Of a stretch of DNA of 64,000 nt, positions 11,775 to 23,332 are shown in pieces; the stretch's first letter is position 1, and every line of letters starts with the position of its first letter. The translations under genes were made by a program, and so were the position numbers. The notes under the pieces are model-generated. The model saw only the letters and a list, made by a program, of their open reading frames with translations. It was not told the origin of the DNA and made no database searches. The stretch is taken from contig JAOBSW010000798.1 of the NCBI GenBank assembly GCA_026214975.1, forward strand, positions 91,271-155,270, in the 5' to 3' direction. Source of the DNA: Gentiana macrophylla. Its lineage: Eukaryota > Streptophyta > Magnoliopsida > Gentianales > Gentianaceae.

Positions 11775-11787
11775 AAGTGGGGGTAGT
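11775..11787 (+). promoter_or_regulatory. Polypurine tract of element 1
   Basis: AAGTGGGGGTAGT abuts the TG of the 3' LTR. Confidence 0.85.
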
Positions 11788-13774
11788 TGATGGGAGTCAA
11801 ATTGTAGTGTATTTCTTATATGAGATTACCTCCTTTTTACGAGTTATTCATGGTTATTTTGGGCTATTAAGGGTAGTATATGAACGATATTCACTTATAT
11901 GCATGTTTCGAGACTAATGGCGTTTTAGTCCTAAAAACTCGTGTTTTATGTGGATTTCAAGTACGCTTCACAATGTATATTATGCCTTGGTGTTCGTGTC
12001 TTTTTTTTCAGGCTTATTTTGATGTATAAGGTCGATAATAATGAAGAGAGTCTCGATAAAGAACGAGATTTGGGGCCAAGGAGAAGAAAAGAGTGAAGAA
12101 TCATTGACGAAATCTGAACCAGTCACTTCAGGGGTATTTTGGTCACACTTGGAGACACTTTCAGGAAGAGTTGTCTTGATGAAAGTTGTAGAGGATTGAA
12201 ACATCTCATGTGGAGCCCTATAAGTGAAGTTATGTTGAAAATACTGAAGCTTGGTGCAAACTGGCGTTTGGCCAAACCAAACTGGCGTTTACGGAGCAAT
12301 TTACATTCAGAAAGTCGGGTTTTCAGGAAAACTAGCGTCCAAATCACCCCAAACTGGCGTTTGGATGGGTTCGGCCCGAATCAAGAAGTCTCTACAAGGC
12401 AAACGAGCGTTCACCAGGAGGGCAAACGCTCATTTGGCCCCGACAGCAGATTTTCACCATGCCTGACCCGTTAATCGTCATTTTGACCCATCTAGGAGGC
12501 ATTTAATGGTCCAGTAGTCTTCATAAAAGTTTTAGGTAATTGAAAGATCTTTCCAACGCATCTTGAATTGTTCAAATCAGAGCTCTACACAGGGAGTTAT
12601 CGCTGATTACTAAAGACAGGTCAAGTTGAGCCGAACTAGCGTTTGCCAAGAACTGAACGGGCGTTTGGGGCCGACAGGAGCAGATTTTCGACCTAAACTA
12701 TAAATACACAGCTCATTAAGCCCCTATATGACCTTTGGCCGACTCTGGACGACTTTGGGCATCTTAAGGGCGATTTTAGGGCGGTTTTTGAGTAGTTTAT
12801 ACACCCTTTGATCCCATATTCCATAGATTAATTCCAATGATTCTACATACTTTTTATTAGATTAAATTTCTGTTTCAACACCAAAGATTCGACTTTTAGC
12901 GCAGTACCTTTACTCAATATTCAAGGTTTGATTTTTATGATGATTATGCTTTCGTTTATTATTGTTCTTAGTATAATTTCCTTTAATTACTTCGTTGTTA
13001 GTATGATTATGGGTAGCTAAAGTAGTTGTGTAGACGAATTATGTGAAAATGGGTGAAAATCCCAAAGGGGGATGAGATGGGAGTTGTGTAGCGCTTAATT
13101 AAACGTTTGTATGATGAATTCAGGTTCTAAAACTTGTTTTGATTGTTTTAATAGCTTTGAATGAGATTGACAACCTTGTTCACTGTTACACACACATCGA
13201 GCTTATATATGTATTTTGCGGCGAGGTGTGGGATACGGGTATTAGAATCACTAGACATAGCCCTGATTGTTAGATTGACAACCTAGCTGACGTTAGGACT
13301 ATGCGTATGTGAGGTTCTTATCAGTTCCCGAGCGGCTCATTATACGGTCAACCATGTTAGGCGAGTTAGCTTTTACAAAGGAGGGTTAATAAGCCTAGTA
13401 TAGGGGGTTAAGCGAGAGTTGTTCAGACCTTAACGCAAGAATAAGGAGTTGACACCCGTGGATGTCATATAAACTGAATTGGATAGGTAGGTCGGTTAAG
13501 ACACACTCCTTGTCAAGTCTTTCTTGTGGGGTAAAAGTAACATGTTGGATCGTAGTTCGGCTATACCATTTTAATATCTAGTAATACACCGGTAGTTAAT
13601 CTTTACTTTCGCATTAGTATAATATCTCTCCACCGTTATTTTGACCTGAACTAAGTTCTACGTCGACTTTGGTACTTCACTGTTACTCCCTGTGGATTCG
13701 ACCTTGTGACCACTATACTACCGTTGACCCGATACTCTGTCGGTTAAAGTTAGCGGTTAAGTATTTTTCTATCA
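11788..13774 (+). repeat. 3' LTR of element 1
   Basis: It is an uninterrupted 1987-bp LTR. It carries two related copies of a module starting at AGTTGTCTT (12170) and AGTAGTCTT (12515), the GCG inverted-repeat cluster (12257-12670) and TATAAATA at 12699. Its end CTATCA is followed by the target duplication AGATG. Relative to the 5' copy it lacks about 30 bases near 12200. Confidence 0.93.
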
Positions 13775-13801
13775 AGATGCATGTCCAAATATATAATCAG
13801 T

Positions 13802-13914
13802 GTAATGGCTCATTTTCCTTCTCTAAATTGTCGACCCACTTCTCCCTCCACTCCCACAAATAGAAGTGGTAGCCGACTCCCTGAGTAAAAAGACTTATAT
13901 CCAAGAGCCATTAC
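13802..13914. repeat. Short fold-back (MITE-like) repeat
   Basis: GTAATGGCTC at 13802-13811 is perfectly inverted as GAGCCATTAC at 13905-13914. A weaker inverted pair inside uses the CCACTTCT and AGAAGTGG strings. At 113 bp with terminal inverted repeats it looks like a small MITE. No clear target duplication was found. Confidence 0.45.
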
Positions 13915-14639
13915 AATAACATTTTATAGTTTATCTTCAACTCTTCTAATTTCATTATAAAAAATATTTTGTTAGTGGGCCAACTCATTTATTGAAGCCC
14001 CTTTTTTGAGGATTGCCACTACGACTGCCTTTAGGCCGGTGGCTTTGCTGCTCTTCTTTATTAGAAGATAAAGTCATGGATCTCGAAAAGATAAATGATG
14101 TCATTTGAAAAAGATAAAAGTTGTCAAAATAAATTATTATCTAGCAGTTATTAGTATTTATCTTTTATTATGTTATTCAAATAATTTATTTAGCTTTATA
14201 TTTATCTTAAATTAGGATTTCTCCCCTATATAATGTAGAAGTATTGTATTGTTTTCATTAATTCAATAAACAACAATTCAGAGTCTTTTACTATTTCCGA
14301 TGTGCTACGGATTTTCTTTATTCTTTACGGATTGGAAGCCCTTCTTCGCTGCTTCCCTGCTATGCATTATTTTCTACATCGATTCAATACAGCTGCTCCG
14401 ACTTTTCCTTCGTCCTTTGAATTTCTATTCACTTGGTGTGATCGAACACAAAAAAGAGGACGCCGCTTGATGGCTTTTGCGCCTCTACTCTAGGGCTTTT
14501 GAAAAATCACCGGCATTGCTCAATCGGTGGCGTTTTTCCGTTGGGGCTAGCCTTGGAAGTTAAATCTTGATCTGACTGCTGGAGATGATCTCTTAATGCT
14601 AAATCTTTTGCGACAATACTAAAAGGGGTCGGATATCTC
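13915..14639 (+). other. Intergenic DNA with LTR-like promoter and poly(A) signals
   Basis: A TATA-like CTATATAAT (about 14226) and AATAAA (about 14264) are spaced as in a small copia LTR. A TGTTAG start occurs near 13972, but no TG...CA pair with a target duplication could be established. Nothing else is recognised. Confidence 0.3.
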
Positions 14640-14815
14640 TATTGGCTTGAGTACGTTGATACTCTACAACGGAAGACCCACGTTCAAAATTTCAATGGAA
14701 CAGATGTAGTTGATTGTCTAACCATTTCAAAATGCTTCGGTGGCTTGGTTCCCGGATTATAGAACGAAACTTGATGATTTACGTAATTTTTTCTTTGTTT
14801 AGGGCTTACAGATTT

Positions 14816-14994
14816 TGTAACGCCCCCAGACTCCGGGCCTGGTTGCGCTAAACGAGTCATAAATGGTCCGGTCAACTGCTTAGACCGCCGTCATCGCTTG
14901 GTCTAAAAGGGCTAACACGAGTTGACAAGACCTTTATGTCTCATACTTATATGGGGGTGAGCATTCACTTACTTTACCGATGTAGGATATCACA
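14816..14994 (-). repeat. TRIM terminal repeat (3' LTR in element sense)
   Basis: It runs TGTAACGCC...GATATCACA on the plus strand. It is about 90% alike by eye to 15168-15344. Confidence 0.85.
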
Positions 14995-15167
14995 TTCTCC
15001 CCCCTTATAAGGACTGGCGCCCTCGCCAAGACGGCCAAGACTTTTCCCTATGGACTTGTCCCAGTTCGTCTCTACCAGAGGACTCTAGAGTTCCTGTGGC
15101 ACTTAAGTTCGTCTAGAGGTGGCCTGTGGCACTTAGATCCGTCTGATAGTCGGCCTCGATACTATTT

Positions 15168-15344
15168 CATAACGCCTGCACCGGGTGCTGGTTTGCATTA
15201 AACGAGTCATAAGTGGTCCGGTCAACTGCTTAAACCGCCGTCCTCGCTTGGTCTAAAAGGGCTAACCCGAGTTGACAAGACCTTTATGTCTCACACTTAT
15301 ATGAGGGTGAACATTCACTTACTTTACCGATGTGGGATATCACA
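15168..15344 (-). repeat. TRIM terminal repeat (5' LTR in element sense)
   Basis: It is a second copy ending GGGATATCACA, directly followed by the GATTT target duplication. Its outer TG has decayed to CA. Confidence 0.85.
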
Positions 15345-16077
15345 GATTTATGTCCTATTTCGTTGCTGGATAACGAACACGTCTTAATTGGTCCAACGTC
15401 TCAGGATGATTATAACCGGCTTTTCTTTCGATGTCTTTGGTCGATTGGTAAAAATCCCCGATCAGGAGGCATCTTTGGCTCCGGTTTGGATTCAGTTTCC
15501 TGAATTACCAGTAGGTTTGTTTAATAAAGAATACCTTTGTTGAATAACTTCTAATCGATTTAGTCACAACTGATTTAATTAATAAGGTCGTCCATACGAG
15601 AGTGATGGTCGAAAATGACCTGCTAAAAGAAAGGGAAGAACGTGTCTGATTGGAGATAAGGATACACGGTTTTGGAAAATGATTAACTATGAATTATAAC
15701 CTTCGTATTGTCCATTTTGTAGATGTGTATTGGTCATGAAGAACATGAGTGCTCTAAAAAACATTCTAATTAATTTGGTGATAAAAACGGTGGAAAACCG
15801 TACTAAACCTCGAGACGAATACAAGAGGAACGAGAATCATTGGGCTTAGCATGCAGAAGGAATGAAACCTAATTTGAAAGGGATAAATGATGCCACTGAA
15901 GAGAAAGTGAACAAGGCTCCCACTTCAGCCTTAGGTGATGACCCAGTTCAACATGATTGTTTGAAGGATCTCCATGTCGGAAGTAATGACTTATTTGATG
16001 ACGACTTTACACTTGATGAAGAGTTGCGAGATTATCAACGTATGTCGAAGAAATCCAGAGGAAAGAGAATGTCCTAG

Positions 16078-18901
16078 AAGATGGCCAGACATTGCACCAA
16101 ACTTTGAGGACTATGGAGGCAAGAGAAAAGAATGATCAAGAAAGGAACGAAGTAATGTACATATGAAATCTACTGATGATATTAAAATTGTTGAAAAGGG
16201 TCATTTGACAGTTTCGAACAAACCCTATCTTCTACGCACTGTCTTTAGATGGAAAGGGCTCTAGCATGGATATATCTTTATTACAACATGATCAATAAAG
16301 AGCAGTGTGCTTGTTCGACAACAAATTTTTACAAAGAAAGTAACAAAACACACTTTTATACCATTAATTACATTGTAATTAAGACTATTGATTGATATAA
16401 GTATATTTTTTTACCAGGATCAAGGGTGTTTGAACTTTGAAGCCCTGCACGGACCTGGACCTGGAGGGAGCAGAGCAGAGGTCCCTAGAACTAGAAATGA
16501 TTAAGAACTAACTACTAGTACTATACTACTAGGGTGTGTGTATCATATCATATCATATCATTGGTATATAACTACTTTACACAATCAAATGTATATACAC
16601 GGCACGATAATCAAAAGGAGGTCTTACACCATTAACACCACCATGATTGATGGTTTAAAGGTGTGTTTTGTCACCTTCTTTTGATTGTGATGAGAATTTT
16701 ATTGCGACAGTAACTAACAATACTCGGAAATAAGATACAGAAGATCGAATCATACCAACAGCATGGGAAGAACGGAGCAGAGGTCCCTTAATTAGGAGAA
16801 AGGGTAGCAATGGAGTTTGTAGCCACAGCCCACAGATGATCCACCACCACCTATATAATCCTATTGAGATTAATAATAATAATAATAATAATGAGAAGCA
16901 AACTGCAAGAATGTTGTTGCTGTTTGTAGTATGCAATAATGCAAAGGATTGGTGGGGTTTAAATAATTGAACTGTTTGTAGTGTGCAATAATGCAAAGGA
17001 TTGGTGGATTTTTCTACCTTCATCGCTGTATTCTTTTAGCCAATGAAACTAATCCACGTGTTGTTTCATCCTCATGACCATAATTGGAGAAAAAACATGT
17101 AGGTGTAATCGTTTTGGAAAATGATTAATTGTGAGATATCTCAACTTGACAAATTGGAGGAACAAATACACGATGGATCGATCTAAACAGATCTGTGTGG
17201 GTGTGACATTAATTAATCACACTCTATCATTTGATATACCTTTAAAAAACTCCCTTCTCTCAATAATAATACTCGTTTTGTTTGATACGAAACTCGATTA
17301 ATCCAAACAATATGCCTAGAAAGAAGAAGGGAAAAAAAAATTTCATGCGAATATACTAGATATTTCATCTGTTGTTCAATTAAGCCTAGGGCTTGCAGAG
17401 GTAGGGATGTTAATTGGTAGGATAAAACTAACTTATTAGTGATTAAAGATTTTGATCACTTTCATGTTTATAAGATAAGCGTAATTTAATGGTTAAAGAG
17501 TTTGAGTCTCAGAATTCTGAAAGTAGTTTAACCGGAGAGAATGTTCGAATCTTGTATGGAGCAATTTCTTTCAGCAATAAGGGTTAAAGACAATACGAGT
17601 ATACTAAACAGTCGAGACACGTCTTTAGATTTACGTCATTCTTTAATCTTATTTGAACTGACGGATCCAGTAATTTATTACAGTGATATCATTGAAATCT
17701 AAAACTATATCCTTTATCGAAAAAAAAATTCGAGTGGTGTTGCAATGTTTCCCACTTCTTCAAAGTTTAAGGTGTAAGTTAGCTCAATTATTTCACATAG
17801 CTCAATCATCGCTCTATGTGAACCTCAGATTATTGGATATACATATATTCTCTTAGCCAATGAAACTAATCCACGTGATGTTTCATCCTTCTCCCAACCA
17901 CCAGAAAAAAAACATGTAATTTTGGAAAAAAGACATCCAGTGGGGTCGCAATGTTTCCCACTTGTTCTAAGTTTAACGTGTAAGGTAACTAAATTATTTC
18001 AACCATATTTCTACATGACACGACGGGTCTAACATAAATCGTTATCAACAATAATCTAAAAAATTAGATACCCAACGTAAAATAAATCGCGTAAACTTAA
18101 ACCGTAATAAATCCAAGACACAAGACAAATAGAGCAACAGAAACATATCACATTTTCTACAAGAGGTAACTCTTTCTTAGAGACGTGAAGATGTGAATCA
18201 TTTCTCTTCCAGTCCTATCAGGAGTTTCCACCTACAAAATAAACCTCAATACGATGTATCGGAGAACAATGTCACAAAGTCGATCCCTTTAGCTTCGAAT
18301 TTACGTAATGAAACATTATAGAAAAACAATAAACGTATCATAATTACACGGTCAAATATCCCGGGACGCCTTAGCTTCCAAATCATTAATATGCTTGAAA
18401 ATGTGTTTCACTCATTTTCTATGCGACATTTCTCTTCTTATCATTTAATGAATACGTTATTGATCTCGTCTTTCATTCGTTTGGTGAAAAAAAAAACACG
18501 CGTGTCAAACGGTGCGAAGAATATAAAAATTGATTTGGTATTCCAACGCCAATTTTAATGACGCCGTATCATCAGAAGCGGTATCGGTTCCACCGACGTT
18601 ATATTATTCAAAATAATAAAACATTTAATGTGGTGCCAATAGTGATTTATAAGGCGACGAGAGTGCTGGTGGCGCCGAGAGTGATTTCGTAGTCTTAGAT
18701 ATAGTTTCACATAAATACATCATACGTTCTGATGTATACCTTGGAGCCTTAGCAATGAAATTGTCAAGAACCCTAAGTAATACAATGAATAACCACGTTT
18801 AGATTCCTAAATGAAAATAAAAATAGAATAAGCTGAAGGAAAAGACTTGAGCAAATGTAGTTTTAACTCAAGGATGAGACTAGAAGAACCAATGGCTATG
18901 A
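16078..18901. other. Intergenic DNA with small repeats
   Basis: No gene is recognised. An AAT microsatellite lies at 16871-16892. A 35-bp unit occurs twice with 52-bp spacing (16921-16955 and 16973-17007). A block beginning TTAGCCAATGAAACTAATCC occurs at about 17036 and again at 17855. A block around CAATGTTTCCCACTT occurs at about 17741 and 17949. A string with weak pol III A and B boxes (about 17470-17550, TGTTCGAATCT) may be an old SINE. Confidence 0.5.
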
Positions 18902-19519
18902 AGAAGTGATGAGAGTCAACTTTACTATGCTTCTGTGCATGTTTTAACCCCTATTTATGACACTTTTGGATTCTATTGGGTATTTTTAGGCCATTTATAG
19001 TAGAATAAATTATCGATCAGACACTCACTTTGAAAGCAAACCAGTCGAATAGATTAAAACATCACCATTTTACGGTATTTTGGCCCTTTTCGAGCCCTAG
19101 TTATTTTGCATAGTTATTCTCGGTATGTATTTGAATGTTGTGATGCAGGATCTAGGTGAGTTATGATCCCGGAAGACAAGGCATGAGACTTAAAGGGCAT
19201 TACCGAAGCCTGTGGATGGAAACGGATCAAATATAGTGGGTGTTTATGCCTTACATTCACTTTATCTGCCATTTGAACTATGTTGGAGCCATTTTCTGGA
19301 CTTCTAGTATTCATGAAAGTTGTAGATAATTGAATAAGATTTCCAACTCACTTTGAATCACTCAAATCGGAGCTTTACACGCGAAGATATTACCAAATTA
19401 CTGAATGCCGTCAGTGCTGATATCCCGTGCGCACGCACTGGACGAACAGAAAGTTCAATTTTTGATACAGAGCCTCCAGTGCGCTCGCACCAAGCTTTTT
19501 TCTGCATATTTCTTGACCC

Positions 19520-19527
19520 TATAAATA
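19520..19527 (+). promoter_or_regulatory. TATA box of the element 3 solo LTR
   Basis: TATAAATA lies about 30 bases downstream of the GCG-core inverted motifs, the same order as in the other Athila-like LTRs of the window. Confidence 0.55.
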
Positions 19528-21524
19528 GTTTCTGCTGCGTTTTTTATGAGAAGGACGAATACTTTGTATATACTAAGAACCCTAGATCAATTTTCATCCC
19601 TTTTAGCTCTTTAGATTCACTTCTACTTCAAGTTTACTTTGTTTAAAGTTAATCTAGCTTAGTTTCTAGTTGAAGAATATTGGATTTTGGTTCATCTTCT
19701 TCCCCAAAGTGACAATGGGTGTTGATGGAGTTTGATCTAAACCCGAATTTCTACATTTTCAGTTAAATCCTTAAAGGCGGACTGTTGTGTTAGGTGTAGT
19801 GCCCGAAAGACAATTTGTGTAATTGTTTTTGATAATGGATGATGTAATTCATCTCACCTTATTACTTGCTTTGTGCTTTGTAAGTAATACATCATTGCAA
19901 ACCCTAAGTATATCAAGATATGTAACCCGCTTAACTTTCGGTGCATGGCATGCACGTGAGGATTGAGTTAGTGGTGATATACCTAAAGCTGATAGTCCGT
20001 GGTGAACTTAATCGAGTTTAGGGTCTCTTGATTAAAACACCAATAATGCACCCAGAACACTTAGGGTGTGATAGTCTTATCGGACTATCGGTAGAGAGGT
20101 ACTACGTGGGGCATTTATATATGATGGCATTCATATATAGAAATTTGGACCGATTTAATCGAATTTCCGGTATAATTCCGTAATCGAGGAATCTTATTAA
20201 ATCATTAGATGATCATATATGGATCAACCTTAATCTGAGGTGATCACGTGGTGCTCGCTTGTCCCGGGTAGTGTTTGATGTGTTAATTACGGTTCACTTA
20301 AATAATGTGTTCCAAGCCACTTCTCATTGGCACTATCTCAGAGATGAGTGAGTAGTTCGATTTTCACGAGACATGGAATCCATTCCTTCCTGCGGGAAGT
20401 AGAGAGACGATCCTTATTTGTTAACCCTAAGAAAGTGATCGATCCCGGAAGTTCACATTTGACTAATTAGCTACTAGTCGGATATGTGTACTAATTGATC
20501 ATCAGGGGTTAATGGTAAATAAGGATAAGATATTTTGAGTCGGGTTCACGGAGACTTCCCACTCGAGAATGGGATGATCATGGAGGTTAATTCAGATGTA
20601 GTGATTATATCAATGGACACTTATCTACTACATGGGTTGAGTGTAAGTATATATCTACAATTGGTAGAGTTCGATTTGGGTTTATGGTGGCGTAATCTCG
20701 AATTAATAATTTAATATATTTATTCATTCGATGAATAATATATTTAATTATTGGAAATTTACTTAGTTATAGCCCAGTGTGTCCCGATGTGAACACGTAA
20801 TTCGGAATGATATTCTTGTTGTTTGGGTCACCATGATGATAATTAATTGGTGAAATTTAATTAATTGATATGCATGGATATTATTTAGTTGAATTAAATA
20901 ATATAATACATGAAAAGGCATTTTACGTGGCGCAGTGATGGCTTAGTGTGGGCGCTAATATGTCTTGGATTTTCCAAGAAATTAGTTTTCTTGGATAATG
21001 ACATATTGTGTAATTAGTTATTTATTTGTTAAATAATTAATTGGATAAATAAAAGAAAATAATTTATTTATTATTTATCTCTTAACTATAAGGATAATTA
21101 TATTTTCTTATTATAAGATTATAATTATCTCTTATTTTTATTGGATAATAATAATTAGAATTATCTCTTTTATTTTGTTAAACCGATTGGGTATAAGTTT
21201 TCTCTCTTTGATTTTGCTTATATAAAGAGAGTTTCCTTGTTCTCAGGTGAGGTGAAAGCCACGAAATTCATAGCAAAAAAAGGCTAAGGAGTTCGATCCT
21301 TAGCTCCACCCGGTTGAGAAAAACTTGGGGTTTTTCTTGGTGTTGCATATCAAGGAGGTTCATGTATCAAGAAGGGTATCCACCAACCACCGTTTGGAGA
21401 ACACATCGGAAGATCAAGGCGTCTCTTCCCGTCATTGGTAACATGATCTTAAACCCCCTTGTAGTAGTTTAAGTCCTTTAATTATGAATTGTGTTGTATA
21501 AATCGTGATCCATCCGCTGCGCAT

Positions 21525-23225
21525 TGATGAGAGTCAACTTTACTTTGCTCCGGTGCTTAGTTCAACCCCCATTTACGGCACTTTTGGCTCATTCCGGGCA
21601 ATTTTAGGCCATGTTAAGGGAGAAAACACACAATGCAATCACGTTGAGGTAAACCATCATATAGATGGCAAACCGTGTTATTTGATGATGTTTTTAGTCC
21701 TTTCGAGTCCTATTTATCTTGTGAAATTATGCTTGGTATATGTTTGGACGTCATGACACAGGATTTAGGTGCTCGTAAGCCTGGAAGGTGAGGTAATGAG
21801 CTCAAAAAGGCAAGACCGAGGTTCGGGGATGAGAAAAGTTGAAGAAAAGTGCAAAAGATGGAGAAATGCAAGCTATCGCGTCACGCATTCCAGCTATTAT
21901 GCGACGCATCATTGATACTGAGATGCTCGGGATGGGAAGAAGCAGGAACAATGCGTGACGCATTCCTCTCTATGCGTCACGCATTCCGTAAAAACAATGA
22001 CTAAGGAAAGTGGGCATGCGTGACGCATTCCATCTATGCGACGATCCACCTCAAAGAAAGTCGATTTTGACAGACACCCATTGAGGGCAATGCGTGCGCA
22101 TTGGGACAAAGAATGTGTACGATTTGATGACTCTTAGTCTGATTTTGGGCACATATAAATAGAGGATTGCCTGATTTTTGTGGGAGGCTGGACACTTTTT
22201 GATACTCCATTTTTACCTAGAATTTTCTCCCCAAACCCTTCTTCTCCCCTAGATCGAAATTCACTCTTTCACTATTAGATTCTCTTCTATTTTAGTCAAT
22301 AGATAAAATTAGCTCAATCTAGCTCAAGTTTCCTCTCTACTTTTGGATTTCATCTTTTGTGGGTCTTCTTCATCGGCAATTAACGTTGGATGGTGTTGGA
22401 TCTTGATGTAATTCAGATTTTTACACGAATTTGGTAATCAATTTTAGTTTTCCCTTCTCTTATGGCTTTAATTCTGTCTTTAATTTCTGTTCCTAGTTCC
22501 ATTATGAGTAGCTAAATATATCATAGTCAAATCATGTGAAGATGGATGAAATTGCCTTCTAATTGATGAAATTGGGAATGGGTAGTGTTTAATTGTTGTT
22601 ATATTGACAATTTCATGTCTTAAAACTTGTTCTTAATGCATGGATTAGCTTGATCACCTAGTTCATGAACACACACACCACTTTCATAAATGTATGTTGC
22701 GAAGGGGTGTGGGAAAAGGGGTTTTGAGATCATTCCTTATAATCAACTGAGTTGTTTAGATTGATTAGGGAGTGAGGTTTAATCGGTTGTGAAATCGGGC
22801 AATTCTAGTGCGTTAATCTTGTTTCGGTCAATTAAATCCTTAAAGGCGGACTGTTGAACCGGGCAAAGGGTGTTTGATTGTTGAATGGCGCCCTACACTA
22901 GCTTAGAATTTGCACCCATGGATGAGTCGATATATAGCGCGTTAGTTGGTAGGATGGTTAATCCCGTTCCCGAATAATCGATTAGAGGGGCAAAAGTAGT
23001 CAATTGGATCATGGTTTGGCTATGTATCTTTCTATCTTTAATATCTCTAGTTTACATTCCGTTTTAGTGTAATTAAACTTGAAATACCTTGGTTGATCTA
23101 AACTAAATCCAAGACGACTTTGGTATTCGATTGATTCTCCGTGGGATACGACCTTGCTCACCTCTATAGTACTCCCGACCCGGTACCCTGCCGGTTAAGG
23201 TTGGTCGTTACTATTTTGGTCATCA
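21525..23225 (+). repeat. 5' LTR of element 2
   Basis: It carries a cluster of inverted GCGTGACGC / GCGTCACGC motifs at 21873-22115, then TATAAATA at 22154. The U5 includes the string CTCCGTGGGATACGACC shared in form with the other Athila-like LTRs. Confidence 0.93.
22154..22161 (+). promoter_or_regulatory. TATA box of the element 2 LTR
   Basis: TATAAATA in the sequence GGGCACATATAAATAGAGG. The same box is in the 3' LTR at 30473-30480. Confidence 0.6.
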
Positions 23226-23232
23226 AGTTTTC

Positions 23233-23248
23233 CGGCGCCGTTGCGGGA
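23233..23248 (+). promoter_or_regulatory. Degenerate tRNA-Asp primer site of element 2
   Basis: CGGCGCCGTTGCGGGA lies seven bases after the 5' LTR. It matches the tRNA-Asp complement except at the first base, one missing C and the last base. The inverted fragment at 25154-25168 carries a better copy. Confidence 0.65.
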
Positions 23249-23332
23249 ATTGATCGATATCTCTTAAGTCTTTTGACGATTTAGGCTTAGGTTGTTTTTA
23301 TTTCTTGTTTTTGTGTTGTTTGCTCCTTGTAG

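Larger units (their letters stand above)
1011..13774 (+). mobile_element. Non-autonomous Athila/Tat-like Ty3/gypsy LTR retrotransposon (element 1)
   Basis: The two LTRs both begin TGATGGGAGTC and end CTATCA. The element is flanked by a perfect 5-bp target duplication, AGATG, at 1006-1010 and 13775-13779. A primer site matching the 3' end of plant tRNA-Asp follows the 5' LTR, and a purine tract precedes the 3' LTR. The internal region (8202-11787) is only 3.6 kb and holds one ORF of unknown function plus a long 3' noncoding region. No protease, reverse transcriptase, RNase H or integrase is visible, so movement would need proteins from another element. A complete copia element sits inside the 5' LTR. 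Confidence 0.92.
14816..15344 (-). mobile_element. TRIM (terminal-repeat retrotransposon in miniature)
   Basis: Two direct terminal repeats of about 179 bp (14816-14994 and 15168-15344) flank a 173-bp noncoding core. The whole is bounded by a perfect 5-bp duplication GATTT (14811-14815 and 15345-15349). Orientation is minus: on that strand a purine tract AAGGGGGGAGAA abuts the repeat at 14994, and a degenerate Met-tRNA primer site (9 of 13) follows the other repeat at 15152-15164. It has no coding capacity and depends on other retrotransposons. It interrupts the LINE relic. Confidence 0.85.
14640..16077 (+). pseudogene. Decayed LINE-type ORF1 (DUF4283/CCHC) split by a TRIM
   Basis: After the TRIM, frames around 15470-15530 read APVWIQFPELPVGLF, typical of the conserved block in plant LINE ORF1 (DUF4283) proteins. 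About 180 bases later comes a CCHC knuckle, PSYC..C then CIGHEEHEC (15685-15752), with a frameshift inside. A 71-residue open stretch (15862-16077) follows and could be the ORF1 tail. The part left of the TRIM is much decayed and its assignment is tentative. Many stops and shifts show a long-dead copy. ORF1 proteins bind LINE RNA. Confidence 0.5.

Noticed and set aside
16655..17023. 122-residue minus-strand ORF
   Set aside because: It spans a trinucleotide repeat and a 35-bp direct repeat; no domain or splice support.
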